Positions 48,556-61,826 of a stretch of DNA of 64,000 nt are shown here, one piece after another. The notes beneath the pieces are model-generated. The model had not been told where the DNA came from. It did no database searches and saw only the letters and a list, made by a program, of their open reading frames with translations. The DNA comes from Escallonia rubra (taxonomy: Eukaryota > Streptophyta > Magnoliopsida > Escalloniales > Escalloniaceae): assembly GCA_033065855.1 (NCBI GenBank), contig JAVXUO010002328.1:288501-352500 (forward strand). Direction: 5' to 3'. The translations under genes were made by a program, and so were the position numbers. Within the stretch, counting starts at the first letter, position 1, and every line of letters starts with the position of its first letter.

Positions 48556-48672
48556 CACCTGTGTATATCTCTCTGTCCACACACACACACACACTATCTC
48601 GCTCAGTACAACACTGCAACCATTTCCGTCATTCTCGCTGGTATCGTATCCAAATCCCTCTAATCCAAGCCA

Positions 48673-51600
48673 ATGGCGCAGGCCAACAACCTTCCCTGCG
48701 ACGGCGACGGCGACTGCATGGTCTGTAAGGCGACGCCGGCGAGCGAGGAGCTGCTCACATGCGTCACGTGCGCCACGCCGTGGCACGTGGCCTGCCTGGC
48801 CACCCCGCCCGAGACTCTGGCCTCCACCCTCCGTTGGGAGTGCCCCGATTGTTCGACGTTGATGGCGGAGGGGGGCGGCGCCGCCGTGGGAGGCGGCGAG
48901 CTGGTGGCGGCGATCCGGGCGATCGAGGCGGATTCGTCGCTGACGGAGCGGCAGAAGGCGAGGAGGCGGCAGGAGCTCGTGAGCGGGCGCGCCGTGGCTG
49001 ATAAGGGGAAGGAGAAGGTTGAGGAGGACAATGCGGGTAACGATATCTTGGCTCTTCTTGGCGAGAACTTCAAGTGCTCGTTTTGCATGCAGTTGCCGGA
49101 GCGCCCTATAACGGTATCTTTGATTTTGTGTCTCAGTGCGTGTTTGTTTTTTTACTGGTAAAACCTTTTATTGGTCATTTCTGTGTTTACGTTAAGGACA
49201 TTTTCCTGATTATTTCTATAGAGTGTTCGTTCATGGTTTTCTGGCATTAATTTTTCAATATATAATGCTTTTTATTTTGAACCTTTGATAGTGAGATATA
49301 AGGGCTTCTACGGACGGTGGCTATAACTTATTTCCATGAATTGTAGTTACATCTTCCAGATAGAGATACTGCGTTCTTGTATTTTAGTTTTAGGGCGCCG
49401 AGTTCTTGTACAATAGAATGTACAGCTTTGCATGACTGCCCCAATCTATAGTTGGTGGGTTATTGGTTAACCATAGTAAATGCTGCCTTTTGTGATTAAT
49501 GTGGTAGGTTTTCCTGAATGAGTTTAGATGTGATCTATTTTTTACTTCGATGACTTGATTGATCCTCTTTAGCAATTAGGCCCCCCAAGATGCTTGCTCT
49601 TAATGGGACGTTTTCTTTTACCGTTTTCCTTGGTCTTTTTTGATGCAGGGATGTGCATATATAACAATATACTGTGCATTGCCGATAATGGAATAGCAAG
49701 TTTGTCTATTCACTAGGGTGATCTTGGTAGGGACTGTTAACATCTAGTTTCCCTAGTTGACACTTTAAGATGGGTTAAACAAGTTGTTCTTTTCGTAGTC
49801 GGGATATGCAAGAACAACTATGCTCCAGTATTCTAACTAATGAACATGCATGTTTTATAACTCTGTGGATACAATAAGGAATTATGTGTTTCACAATTAT
49901 GGAAAATTGAAATTTACTGTAATGGAGTTATAAATACCAACTTATGTTGTTTGTATACGTTCTCTCATTGCACCCTTGCTGGTTATAACATTGTTATTAC
50001 CTCGCCTTTTCTCTTCTCAGACACCCTGTGGTCACAATTTCTGTTTGAAATGCTTCCAAAAGTGGATCGGTCAACGGAAACGCACTTGTGCAAAGTGCCG
50101 CCGCACTATCCCTTCCAAAATGGCAAGCAACCCGCGGATCAACTCTGCACTTGTAGCTGCCATTCGAATGGCAAAAATTTCAAAAACAATTGCTAATGGT
50201 AGGCCTCAAAGAGTCTACCATGTCGTCCATGACCAAAACCGACCTGAAAAGGCCTTTACTACAGATCGGGCTGTGAAGAATGGGCTGGCAAATGCTTCAT
50301 GCGGGAGGATACTTGTCACCACTCCCAAGGACCACTTTGGTCCTATTCCTGCTGAGAATGATCCAGAGAGGAATCAGGGTGTTTTGGTCGGTGAGACTTG
50401 GACAGACCGTCTGGAATGCAGGCAATGGGGTGTCCATAACCCAATGGTCGCTGGGATTGCTGGACAGCAGCACCATGGTGCACAATCAGTTGTACTTTCA
50501 GGAGGTTATCAGGATGATGAAGATCATGGGGAATGGTTCCTCTACACAGGAAGGTGAGGCCAATACAAAAATCGTACTGCACTTGATTGATAAGGAGTTG
50601 TGATCTTAGGCCATAACCTAGGAGTTCAACTTGTATTTAACAGTAGATAAAGCTTTCTTCTGGTTACCAAGTCAGCTGGTCTTGGAAGTGATCCACCATT
50701 AATCATTTATCAAACATCACCTTATCAGTTCCGTGCCAGTTGAAAGATGTGTCATTATGGCTCTCCTGACTTGTTTTCCTTAGTGTAGTGGGAATGACCA
50801 TTTGTGTAGCTTCTGGTTGTTGATAGCTTGTATGACCTAGAAGACCACCTGTTAACCCGAATAGTTTACTAGTGTTTTATCATCACGTGCCCTCTTCACT
50901 TCCTCTGAGAGCCTTCAGCTAGCCAAAAATTGCGTGTGATGTTTATTTTTCTTTTTCTGATGTTGCCTTTTTAAAACTCTTATCGATTCGTATACACTTA
51001 TTTTCTTATATTATCGACATGATATTGTCTGTATAAATGAGCATGGCAGCGGCGGGAGGGATCTTACTGGGAACAAGCGGACGAACAAGCATCAGTCATC
51101 TGATCAGAAGTTCCAGTCATATAATGAGGCTCTGAGGGTTAGCTGCAAAAGGGGCTATCCAGTTCGAGTAGTTAGGTAATTATCCGTGCATACCATGTCT
51201 TACCTTATATATTTGCTGCTCTTTTGATGGTCAAATTGTGTATTGCTCTGATCGTATCACGAGATCCAAATGAACCAATCGATTGAGGTGTAAATTTCTT
51301 AGCTATTTTGTTGTGCAAGTTTTTAATAAGTAAACGCTCTCATGTTAATTAATCCCAGTTTAAAGGTTTATGTGGATGTCATATTTTTTTGGCAATGTCG
51401 AGTGCTATATACTGCATCATGTTCCCTTTATGCTGCATAATGATTGAGCTTGGCTTTCATTAACAGTTTGGAGTAAGTATTCTTCTGCAACATGAATGCA
51501 GCATTTCCTCAACTCCAGAAAGCTCATTTGCTTCTTTACTTTATACTATTCGAGAGTTGATTTGGAAAGAATGTCAACTTAATGCTTCGAAGTACTTGAC

Positions 51601-54307
51601 TTTGAGTTCCTCTTTGGTAGTTGCATGCACATATATGTTCTAATTTTAGTTAAAACATTATTGTAGTAGTAGTTTTGTCTATTGGTTAGCTCATTCGTAA
51701 TTAAACAAGGGCAGATAGTGTCCGCCAATCATCAGTGTTTGAGCTAGACAAAGGTCTAAGACGTTCCGCAATTACTCATTCGGGCTTTGGTCTGAAAAAT
51801 AAATTGTGGAGAAATTGCGCTCTGTAGTCTGTACCCAGTTTATATTTTTCAGAATGAGCCATTTGTCAGTCTTGTGCTTTCCTTAGTTTATTTGGAAATA
51901 ATACCAATGTGGTACCCTTTTTTGGTGCGAGTAAAAGTTAACTCTAATTTGGACCTTACGATTAGTGACTAGTTTCAAGAGGTTAGAGTCTTCCAAATGT
52001 TTTCAAATTGTCCTTTAACTCTTTTCCATAAGTCAAATGATGAAGGGAAAACTTTTGAAGATCAAGGACATTTTGAAAATATAATTATAATTTGATTGTG
52101 CGGTTAACTGGGTTTGGAATACAGAGTAACAGTTCGAGTCTCAACTGATATCTGCTATTCAAATTGTATGGACAGGTCTAACAAGGAGAAGCGTTCTTCC
52201 TACGCCCCGGAGAAAGGGTTGCGTTATGATGGAGTTTATAGGATAGAAAAATGCTGGCAAAAAGTTGGGATACAGGTATATATTTACAATTAAACATAAT
52301 GCTGTCTTTGGCATTTTCCTTTTCCATAGGCTTATCGGACAAGTTTTGCTGTTTTAGGGTTTTAAGGTCTGTAGATACTTGTTTGTGAGATGTGACAACG
52401 AGCCTGCCCCATGGACAAGGTTTGTGTTTGTTCTGCTTACATGTCTGTTACAATAAACTGTTCATCTAGTAATTTTCACCACTTTCAATTGCAGTGATGA
52501 GTATGGTGACCGCCCAAGACCCCTGCCAGTAATTTCGGAGTTAAAGAAGGCAACAGAGCTCTTTGAGAGGGCAGAGAGTCCGTCATGGGACTACGACGTG
52601 AGTAATAACCATTAGAAGTTCTCCATTTCCTTGAAAATGTTGTTTTTGCGGGTTTGAGGCTATAAATGCAGGGCTTGTAAAGAAGCTAAGAAACTCTATA
52701 TGTTTGTGTGTGCATTCAAATATTTTCATTACTGGCAATGATTACTGGCGGTGCTTGAAGAATAATTCCTTTTGCATTTCTCATGTTTAATTGGCTGAGC
52801 ATATTTTACCATATTGAGCAGTGACTGACATATTGTTTTGATGACTAAGTTGATCCAGTTAAGAGCATCAAAAGAGTGGCGCGAGGGTGGGTATTGTGGG
52901 AGGGGGGGTTCATGTATGTGTACAAAGATGTTATAACAGACGATATGCATTTATTTATTTAATTCTGGTTAATACTTGATATTTCTGTCTTGAAATAGTC
53001 TTTAAGCTTGTGTCCATATTCCCGTGTTTATGTTTTAGCATTTGAGCATTTTCCAAATCTTTTTATTCTGTTTTCTAGTTTTTGATTTAAGTAACCTCTC
53101 AGGAAGAAGAAGCTTGCTGGAAGTGGAAGAAGCCACCACCCGTTACCGCTAGCAAATTACGAGTAACTACAGGCGACCCTGAGGACAGAAAGAGGGTAAG
53201 GACCGTTATAAGGAAGACACAATATGCGTCTGTGAAGGTTCAACTTTTGAAAGGTGTGATCTTCACCCCACTTTTTTCTTGTCGTTTATTTGGTAGTGGT
53301 TGGAATCTTCATATTAGGCAATGGGTTTTTTTACTGTATGTTTCTCGTTTACATGGTGTCTAGTGTGTTTCTCCAAAAAATTGTTGTTTCTAAGAGGTGC
53401 ACGAATACATACAGTGTCTTCATCCTGGTTAGCTTTACGTGCAGGATTTAGTTGCCTTATTTGCAAGAAGGTGATGACCCTCCCTCTCACAACACCTTGT
53501 GCTCATAACTTCTGCAAGGCTTGTCTGGAAGGGAAGTTTTCTGGACAGACTTTTGTCAAGGAGAGGACGTGTCAGGGTGGACGGAAACTTCGTGCGCACA
53601 AGAATGTCATGGAGTGCCCTGCGTGCACGCATGATATATCTGAATTTCTTCAGGATCCACAGGTTTGGCACGACTGTATACTCATTATTCCTATCCTTCT
53701 TTGCGCATTTAACTGTTCCACTTTTGTTATATTTGTCGTGGGGAAAGAAAGATGGAAGACCAGAAATCTCTTAGACTAATTTTCAGAAACTTTTTATGTT
53801 TCAATTCTGTTTTCCTTCCCGTTGGTTTCTGATAATAAGAATGACTAGTGAGCACTAAGGCATATTTTTCCCTCGATACAGGTGAATCGAGAACTGATGG
53901 ACGTTATAGAGAAGCTTCAACAGGGAGATGAAGAGGATGCAGATACTATGGAGGACATCGATGAGGAGGGTGATGCTTCTGATCCTTTGTCTGTGAGCGA
54001 TGAACACGAAATGCCAGATCACCAAGCTGAGGAGAAGAATGCAGGAGCTGATGATGCCAACCTTCCAAAAGAGCAGCCCGAGAGGAGTTACAAGCGAAGG
54101 AAAGTGGTTGCTGAAGATGGCCTGTCAAAGGTCGAAGATGTGAAAGAGAAAATGACTGCCGGTGCCAACAAAAAGGCAGCAGGCGGGGCTCGGAGGGGGA
54201 GACCAAGGAGTGGGGCGAAGGCCGAGAGCAAGAAGGCTGAAGAAGCTGCAGATGAAGGAAATGTATCACCTTCAAGTCCTCTTCACCTGCGCTCAGATGA
54301 GGATTGA
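48673..54307 (+). CDS. VIM/ORTHRUS-type E3 ubiquitin ligase (PHD-RING-SRA-RING)
   Basis: Nine exons with consistent phases: 48673-49113, 50021-50553, 51050-51175, 52176-52275, 52358-52419, 52495-52597, 53103-53253, 53445-53662 and 53882-54307. Product 719 aa. The PHD finger spans residues 15-60 (C15, C18, C30, C33, H38, C41, C57, C60). RING 1 starts at C135 (CSFC ... CGHNFCLKC ... CAKC). The SRA/YDG domain, about 250-415, includes DHFGPIPAENDPERNQGVLV and GLRYDGVYRIEKCWQKVG. RING 2 starts at C509 (CLIC ... CAHNFCKAC ... CPAC). A basic tail with YKRRKVV and GRPRSG follows. Family members bind methylated cytosine through SRA, ubiquitylate histones in the nucleus and support MET1-dependent CG methylation. 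It is longer than the Arabidopsis members mainly in the C-terminal tail. A scrambled partial copy lies 10 kb upstream. Confidence 0.97.
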
Positions 54308-55115
54308 GTTGCGCAGATATACCCTTTTGACTTCAATGGACAGGCCTAAAAGTGATATTTTTACTTATTTCTTACTTATGGTCTTTCTTTTTTCCCAACT
54401 GAATTGTTATTCAAACATCTAGCTTAAGTTATTTTTGTAAATGAGGCCTTCAGAATCAAAGAAGTTGATCTATTCCATCCAGCGATTAGTGAACTGATCC
54501 AATATATGTTTACGCAGTAAGGTACAACCATTCTTGCATGTGCAGTCAACATCAGCTTCTAATCTTCGCGAGTTGAGTTGAGACACAATCCAAACTTGAT
54601 AAGAATTTGGAAGATCTAACTGTCTAAGGATACTTATTGGTTAGTTTTAATGCCAAATCTTGTAAAGACTTTTGTCAAAGCAAGTCATTGTATTGTCTAT
54701 ATCAATTGTATTGTCTATATCGTACATATTATTTTGTCAAAAATAAATGATTATCTAAAACATCAACTTTATCGGCGGTCGACAAAACGCCACTTTAGAT
54801 TTCAAAGAGGTGGTGTCAAAAATTAATTCCAAAATAACGTGAAAGTGGTATTTTTGAAAAACAAAAAATCGTTTTTGAGAAATAAATTTTCGGACTAAAT
54901 ATAGAACCCTATTGTTACTCATTCTCTCAACAACTCAACCTTAGAGGTTAAGTGCAATAATCTCATCTTTAGCGACGTTTTTCAACAGAAGTCGCCTTTA
55001 AATCAGACAGGGTGTTGTTTGCTCATATTGGAAGATTAGGGGTTTTAAATGCAACAATCAGAAAAGTTAATGGTAAGGAATGGAATTAAACCCCAACTTC
55101 AAACTTCCTTAAATG
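54308..55115. other. 3' flank of the VIM gene
   Basis: Contains the 3' untranslated region and AT-rich DNA. Nothing else recognised. Confidence 0.5.
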
Positions 55116-56428
55116 ACTAATTATACCTATATCCCTGAGGTTAAGGTATAATTACAGTTAAGGATATTAAGTTTTAAAATGTAACATACCGTGACCAAAA
55201 ACTTTTAAAATGTATCAGTCGTGTCCATCTGTCAGGGTTCCGTCCAAAAAGTATACTTTTTTATGATGTCATCAATATGTATTTTTAAAATGAAGATACT
55301 ATCCTTGTACTGTATATACTGAATATTTTTAAAAAATTTAATTAAGAATAAGGTTTTGAAAAGCCTAAAATTGTTTTGTTCCCCGTCTTTGCAGTTTTTT
55401 TCATCAAATTTTCTCAATCTGCATCAAAATCTTAAGGGTCTCAATTTGCAAATTAGGGTGTTTAAAACCCTAATTTATTTCAATCTGCAAATTAGGGTTT
55501 CAAACCCTAAATTTTCTCAATCTGAACGCCAATTATTCATGATCTTGAAACACCAATTACATTCTCTACATACATCATTGACATCAGACACGATTTCCAA
55601 GAAGCAAAAAAAATAGAGATGCCACACAATAGACAGATACTCCATGGAGTTCATGAGGGAGAACGAAGAAACTCAAGGGCATTTGCGTTTGTTATCTCGG
55701 GTGGTCATTTTGGCATAGCAGGAACATGCCTCCAAGTTGCCTGAAGTACCAGGGGGGACACGGTAGCCAGTGAAGAGATGCCCGTGAGAGAGTACAACGA
55801 CATTGGCCGTTTGCCGTCCTTCTTCCTGATTGCCGTTGGCCGTTGCCGCGGTTGCCGTTGGCACCGTCACTTGTTGGCCCCCTGCCAGTTTTGACTCGTC
55901 TATTGGATCGATTTTGAAGTCTTGCAACCAATTCCGTGGAAGAGATTTCATCTTCTGATGGCCGTGCATGAGATCAGACGAGACCACTTCGATTTTCGGC
56001 AGTTGATTCGCTTGATTAAAGACACCCCGGAATCAATGTATTCTGATGTCCCCTTCTAAGCGATAGATTGAAGATCAACAGGGATTGGTGATCTTCCTTC
56101 TCTTCTTGACTTAGTTTGCTCCGTTCATAGGAAAAAGCCATTCTTAGACCGTCTTCTTTCTTCTAGTTTTTCATCATTTCTTTGGGCTGAATGTTTTTCT
56201 TCTTCACTTTACTTTCTTGTCTTTCTTCCTTTTGTGGCCCCACTTTTATATTTTATTTTAAAGAATATAGAATTTCTAACTTCATTTAGGGGTAATTCAG
56301 TCTTTTCGTCAAAACCGTTAAGTATTTTTTTATTCCGTTTGATCAATGGACATAAGTGTAATTTGTCCAGACTATTGTCCTTACTTGTAATTATATCCTA
56401 ACCTCATGAATATATGTGTAATTAGCCC
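55116..56428. mobile_element. probable Mutator-like non-autonomous element
   Basis: The left end (GACTAATTATACCTATATCC, then TGAGGTTAAGGTATAATTAC) and the inverted right end (GGGCTAATTACACATATATT, then ATGAGGTTAGGATATAATTA) match over about 55 bp. This terminal type, which includes CTGAGGTT, is common in plants. The flanks give only a weak 9-bp resemblance (TTCCTTAAA/TTTCTTTTA). The interior contains two AATTAGGGT(TT) inverted words and a 104-codon minus-strand frame (55987-55673) of unknown family. Confidence 0.6.
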
Positions 56429-56429
56429 T

Positions 56430-59400
56430 TTCTTTTACTTCTCTTCAAGCAAACCCACATACCCAAACAGGAGGAGCTCGCCACCGCCATCGTCGCCGTC
56501 ACCGTCTTCGCCCAAACTCAGCCGTAATATCTCCTCCGTCAGGTAATTCCCTGTTTCGCCATATTTTTCCTCCTGCTTGTTAGTTCTCTCTTTTTCTTAC
56601 TTCCGAACCCTAGCTTGTAATCCCTAATTTTGTCTTCAACATCGACAAGGTGAATGCGTTAGTTTCATCTTCTAGGGCTATCTGACTCGGGCAATCATTT
56701 ACAGAAATCGGTCTGACCGCAAATTGAAGCTTCCTCTTAATATCCTGGTTTATGTGGCAATATGAGAAGCTAAAATGAAGTTACTGGTTTTATCTCATGC
56801 ATGTATCTATGTTTTGTATGTTGAATTCTCATACACGTCTCGTGTTTCTGCTTATTGATTCATAATCTGAAAAGTGCCTAGATATTGTTTGAGGTTCATG
56901 TAGTAAGTGTACAGATTGTTTCTCACAGATCAAGCAGAATACTCAATTAGCATTTGGTCCCTGTCAGTTTAGGCCTTTAGGGTGTTTTAGGGGTTGCCTA
57001 CACACCGAAATTTTTGGTGTATATTTAGTATGAATGGCTAGGGCTGTAAAGGTATGCTATTTGGACGGATAATGTTTATGAATATCCGTATCTGCTTTTT
57101 GGCCACCGGATCCAGATTCAATTGAACTATTCTTGGATACGAAGATTGCATAGGTGTATCTGCATCCGCTCGGCTCGGATATGGATCGAATTTGAATACG
57201 CATCAGTAAAGCTAAATTACTTCTCTTTCCATCAGAACCAGTTATGGATATGTAACTAAACTATCGAAACATTTAAGTTCCAGTCGACCAAAATAGCCCT
57301 GATTTTAGAAACTGATCCGAACAAACTTTTATAGATGCTTCATTGTGTATGTGTGTGGGCGAGTGCATTCAAAATTTAAAGCTTACATATGCTATATGTG
57401 CGTTTCTCTCATTGTGGATAACTCATTTTGACTTCTGCATGTAAGAATAATTGGATTTATTGGACTCATTGTTGAGTTAATGTTAGAACGTAGGATGTGG
57501 TAATTGTGCACCATACAAGAAATAAAAGATTCCAACATAAATGACTATATACCTTCATTTACTAAGCAAAAGAACATGAACATATAACTTTGTAATCGGT
57601 CGAATATTAAGCAGATCGTCTATAGGCTTTATTACACCCAGATCCTCTTAGGGGCAGTTTTTGCTAGGCGAATGCAGATATTAATTGACTGGATATATGC
57701 TTCAATGCTTCAAAGTACCTGCTGTTAACAAATGCGAATGCGCATCTCTGGGGCATTGGGGATCCCCGTCCCCCCACTCCATCCTAAGTTGCCCAATCCC
57801 TTATCCTCTCACTCATCTCACCGCATCTTTGATAAAATTCATCTCCATACCGCCTTAGCTCAACCAGATGGAAATAGTCGATTGAAACTTAAATCCAAAA
57901 TCAAAACCATAATTTACCTCCCCTCCACCCTCTTTCTCTCTCCTCCCACGACTTCCTCACCTCCACCACTCGCTTCAACCCCAAAATCACATAAATCCCC
58001 AATTGACTTAAAATCAAAGCAAGGTTGCTTTAATTATGGCTACTAATAATGACTGACAAATAGAAGAATTGGAGGTGACGGCAGAACGTCTACTTCGTGA
58101 TGACGAAAGAGCAGAAGATTAGGAAGTAAAAAATAAAAGGCTTTTGGATGGGCTGGGAAGTGTTGGGAGAACCCATTAGTGCCCAAATGCCTTATCTACC
58201 CTAAACCCATTTGTGAAACCTCATCCTTCACCTACCCCCTGAGCCCATATATGACAAGGTGGGGAGGGGCTCCAAATGGAAGCCCCAATTTGCCATCTCT
58301 AATTGTTCGAAAGTTCCTGTCCTGCTTTTATATATCACCTGAAGTCTGTTGGAATGCTCTAGCCTCTAGGTGCTAGCCTCTATATTATGATCTACAGGGG
58401 AAGAGTATCCACCCTTTTTTAGCTGCTGATAATGCGGTAATAACCGGTAGGGTTACATTTTTCTTCTGGTGACAGTAATTGAGGTCACTTGGCTAACTAC
58501 ATATATAAAGATTTTAGTTGGGCTTTCTACTTTGAAGAAGAAAATCACTAAACTAGTTGAGTTTCGCAGTTGCCTTTTCATGTACCTAAGCAATAAAATG
58601 GAATTTGGTTTTGCTTTCTTTTTATGTCACATCTTTCTGTTTTCTGTAGGTCAAGTTGTGGTGTTTACTAAAATCACATTAGAAGGGTGCTAAAAGTGGC
58701 GCTGCGCCTAGTATGCTTTTATACTTATTTGGATAAATAAAATTATTTTCAAGAGTTTTGGGTAATTGTTTCCCTTTTACTTATAAAGAGAATGGAGAAA
58801 AATGGCCGTGCCATCTGTGCTGAGAGGTGACCAGGTTACTCCAGTGGTGACGTTCATGACTAAATGGGCCAAAAGACAATTGATTTGCATCGTGTGAACT
58901 CGTGTTTAAAGATATATTGAGCGCATTACACGGTTTGGGATGTGGTGACTTACTGGTGTTGACACATTTAGTTAATGATATCGTGCTTGTGGTAATCCCT
59001 TGTCATGCTTGTATTCCATACACGCATATTCTATGTATACATGTCTCACACATGTTGCTATTAGTTCATGGCTATGCTGTATTGGGTTCAGGCTCGAGTT
59101 CAACGTTGACCTTTCACATTCATTAGCCCCCTCTAGATCCCCCTCTTCTTACAGGGAAGAACGGGAAGAGGAGTACTTGACTATTTCCTATTATGAGTTA
59201 CAGTAGTAAATTTGTCCTCTTTTCCTGGTCAGTATGAGTTTCAGTTCGTTCCACTTGAGAAACTCATCTGTTAGATACTTTTTCATAATTTTGTTTTTGA
59301 GAACAAACTATTTCTTGTTTCCCTATTCTTTTTTCGTGCTTTGCATGCATCTACTAACTAATTATAACTTATGGCTGCTGGTGATGTAGGTTTCCTGTTT

Positions 59401-61826
59401 CTGCAGTCTGAACTCTTCTCTGTCCTGTGTCTCAAATTGGGAACCTATATTGCCCTACTTTTGGAGATGGTATGTATGGATAGTAACTATTTTAGTTATG
59501 CACTTTATGTTTTCTACGTCTTCTTGTTGTAGAGTAAATCTGCATATGAGCAAAAGTGTTTGCCTTACCTGTGACTTTTCAGGTTCATGGGTTCACAATC
59601 TCTATACCATTTTTAATCTACTTTGCCAAGACATGCAAATCTATCAGCGGCCATATAGAGTAGTCACTGCCTGCTTTAGACAAGATTTATGTCCTTCGAA
59701 CACTATTTCTATTTTATCTTTGTGGACTTCTCCTTTATTAAGGCATACTTGGGAAAGACTTCAGATTTGTGTTCCTTTCTTCGCTTCCTCCGCGTGTGTG
59801 TTTCTTTGATTGCTAAGGCGTTGTACATGAAAAGGGGGACTATCTTCATCTCTGTTAGGAATATGTATCTTTCTTTGACTTTCACATCTTAGTCTTTCAT
59901 ATCAATGATAAATTTAGGCAAGGTGCAAGACTTTGATCCAGATTTAGCATTTTATCTCCTGACTCTTGCTTTTTCTGTATCGTTCTATCATGGCTACTTG
60001 TTAGCTCCATGTTTGTGTAGGACATTTTTGCAGAGGTCGGTCCGATCCCCATCTTTGTTTCCTAGGCGTATATACCTCCTACCACATTTCCAAGTTTGCT
60101 GTGGAGCATTTGGCTTGAGAGCAATCTTGTAGCTTTTTCAATACGAGAAATTCTTCATCTGTAACATCAAATTATCTTACATCTCCTCATTTCATGGTTA
60201 GAAGAACTTGAGTCTTTTGCAGAGATTTTGGACAGGTTTAATTTGGATTTTGCGTGTGCATGGGTAAAATAGTACATCCCCTTAACGCCTTTGCGCTCAC
60301 AGTAAGCATTTTGCCTCCAGTTTTGGTGAGAGAAAGGGGCCTGTAAAAGCGACAATTCAAAGAAGGATTCAACATGTTAGGGTTATGTTGCCTCTAGATC
60401 TTTTCGCTTGTGTATTGATTGTCCAAGACAATCAATCTGTAGCTATATCATGCCTTTAAACTATGGTTCGCATTATAGTTTTACTGGTTTGTACCTTTTT
60501 GAGTAGCAGAAGCTTTTCAACCCCAGAATTTAAATAGAACCATAGTTACATTCGAGCTTGACTCAAAGCATGAGAGGCACTAGATTGAGCCTGTACAGAG
60601 CCTTAAAACAAACTTTCGAAAATCTGAGCTTCAACCAACCATGAGGAGACTGCTTGGTTTGTCTCACTTTATCTTGGTAGCCTCTTGCGCCACATTGTGA
60701 CACCCTTTACTTTTAGATCATGGTAATAATTGAAATTTCAGGTCTGAATTTACATGGACCATGACCAGCTTTTACAGACCCTAATGGAACCTACATATAT
60801 GTACTTTTAACAGAGTGGTGATTGGAGTCATTGGACCTTCTACACTTACGTCTTCATTGAATTAGCTTGTTTTGCCAAGTTTTATGGTTTAAAGACTGAA
60901 TAGGCTTGTGAATCCTGTACTTAATCGTGCAACTACTGATATCAACTATAAGTTTGTTTCCATTTTTGCCTTTTTGTGTTGCCCAGAAAATTGGTCTCTC
61001 TTGATGGTGGCCCTGGTGGAGCTTCCACTGTGGAGATATTAACAGCCTCTTACTTGTTGACAGGCTTCCAGGCTTCTAGCCAACTTGATTGTTATGGGAT
61101 CTGGGATTATGGCAAGGGCTCTAGTTCAAGCTTATCGCCAGGCGATTGCAAGTACAAGTTCATATCTCTCGAGTTTTTCATCTCTGTGTACTTGAATAGT
61201 TAAGTTATTATCTAGAAAGGTCATGTTTAGCTTCTGCTGATAAGCGTTGCTCAGTCTTAAGTTTTAGATAGGAATTACTTATTAGGGGGGTCCGACGACG
61301 GGCACCTTTGTGGTTATGCAGGCATAAACTTCATTCCAAATATTATTTTGCTTGGTCTCTTTGGCTTTGGCTTTGGACTTGAGTTCTGCTCTTAAAAAAC
61401 TTCTTTCTATGAAGTCCTATATTCTATCTGCCTATGGTTGCTGCGGAGTTGTTATCTCATACTCTCTTTTGTTTCAGATGCCTCAAAGAATGGCGTTGCT
61501 CAGGAAGCAGTAAATAACATCAGAAGAGCAAGCAGAACCATAACTGAACCAGAGGCAAGGCAGATTCTAGGAGTCGCCGAGCAATCATCTTGGGAAGAAA
61601 TTGCGAAGGTTTGTTTCCAGTTCCAAGTCTGTTCAATTTCATCACCCCATCCCAGGGCAGCAAGTCTAGATTTTCATTGAGCATAACATATGCCCTTCTT
61701 TTGCAGAAATATGACCACTTGTTTGAGCAGAACGCCAAGAATGGAAGTTTCTACCTCCAATCGAAGGTTCATAGAGCAAAAGAATGTTTAGAAGCCCTTC
61801 ACAAATCGAAAGCTGAGCCAAGTTAA
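56430..61826 (+). CDS. PAM16: PAM16/TIM16 mitochondrial import motor subunit (coding 59467-61826)
   Basis: Coding pieces: ATG at 59467-59469 as the last codon of a leader exon (59407-59469), then 61064-61151, 61478-61608 and 61707-61826. This gives 113 aa, MASRLLANLIVMGSGIMARA through LHKSKAEPS. A first non-coding exon ends at 56541 (CTCCGTCAG/GTAATT), its start near 56430 being a guess. It contains no ATG. The product has the family's N-terminal hydrophobic membrane segment and the degenerate J-like domain (ARQILGVAEQSSWEEIAKKY, then GSFYLQSKVHRAKECLE) lacking the HPD motif. PAM16 partners PAM18/TIM14 at the inner membrane to control mtHsp70 in protein import. In Arabidopsis the homologue is known as MUSE5/TXR1. 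The long first introns of 2.9 and 1.6 kb are typical of leader introns. Confidence 0.9.

Noticed and set aside
48580-48596. CA repeat before the VIM start
   Set aside because: Ordinary microsatellite in the leader.
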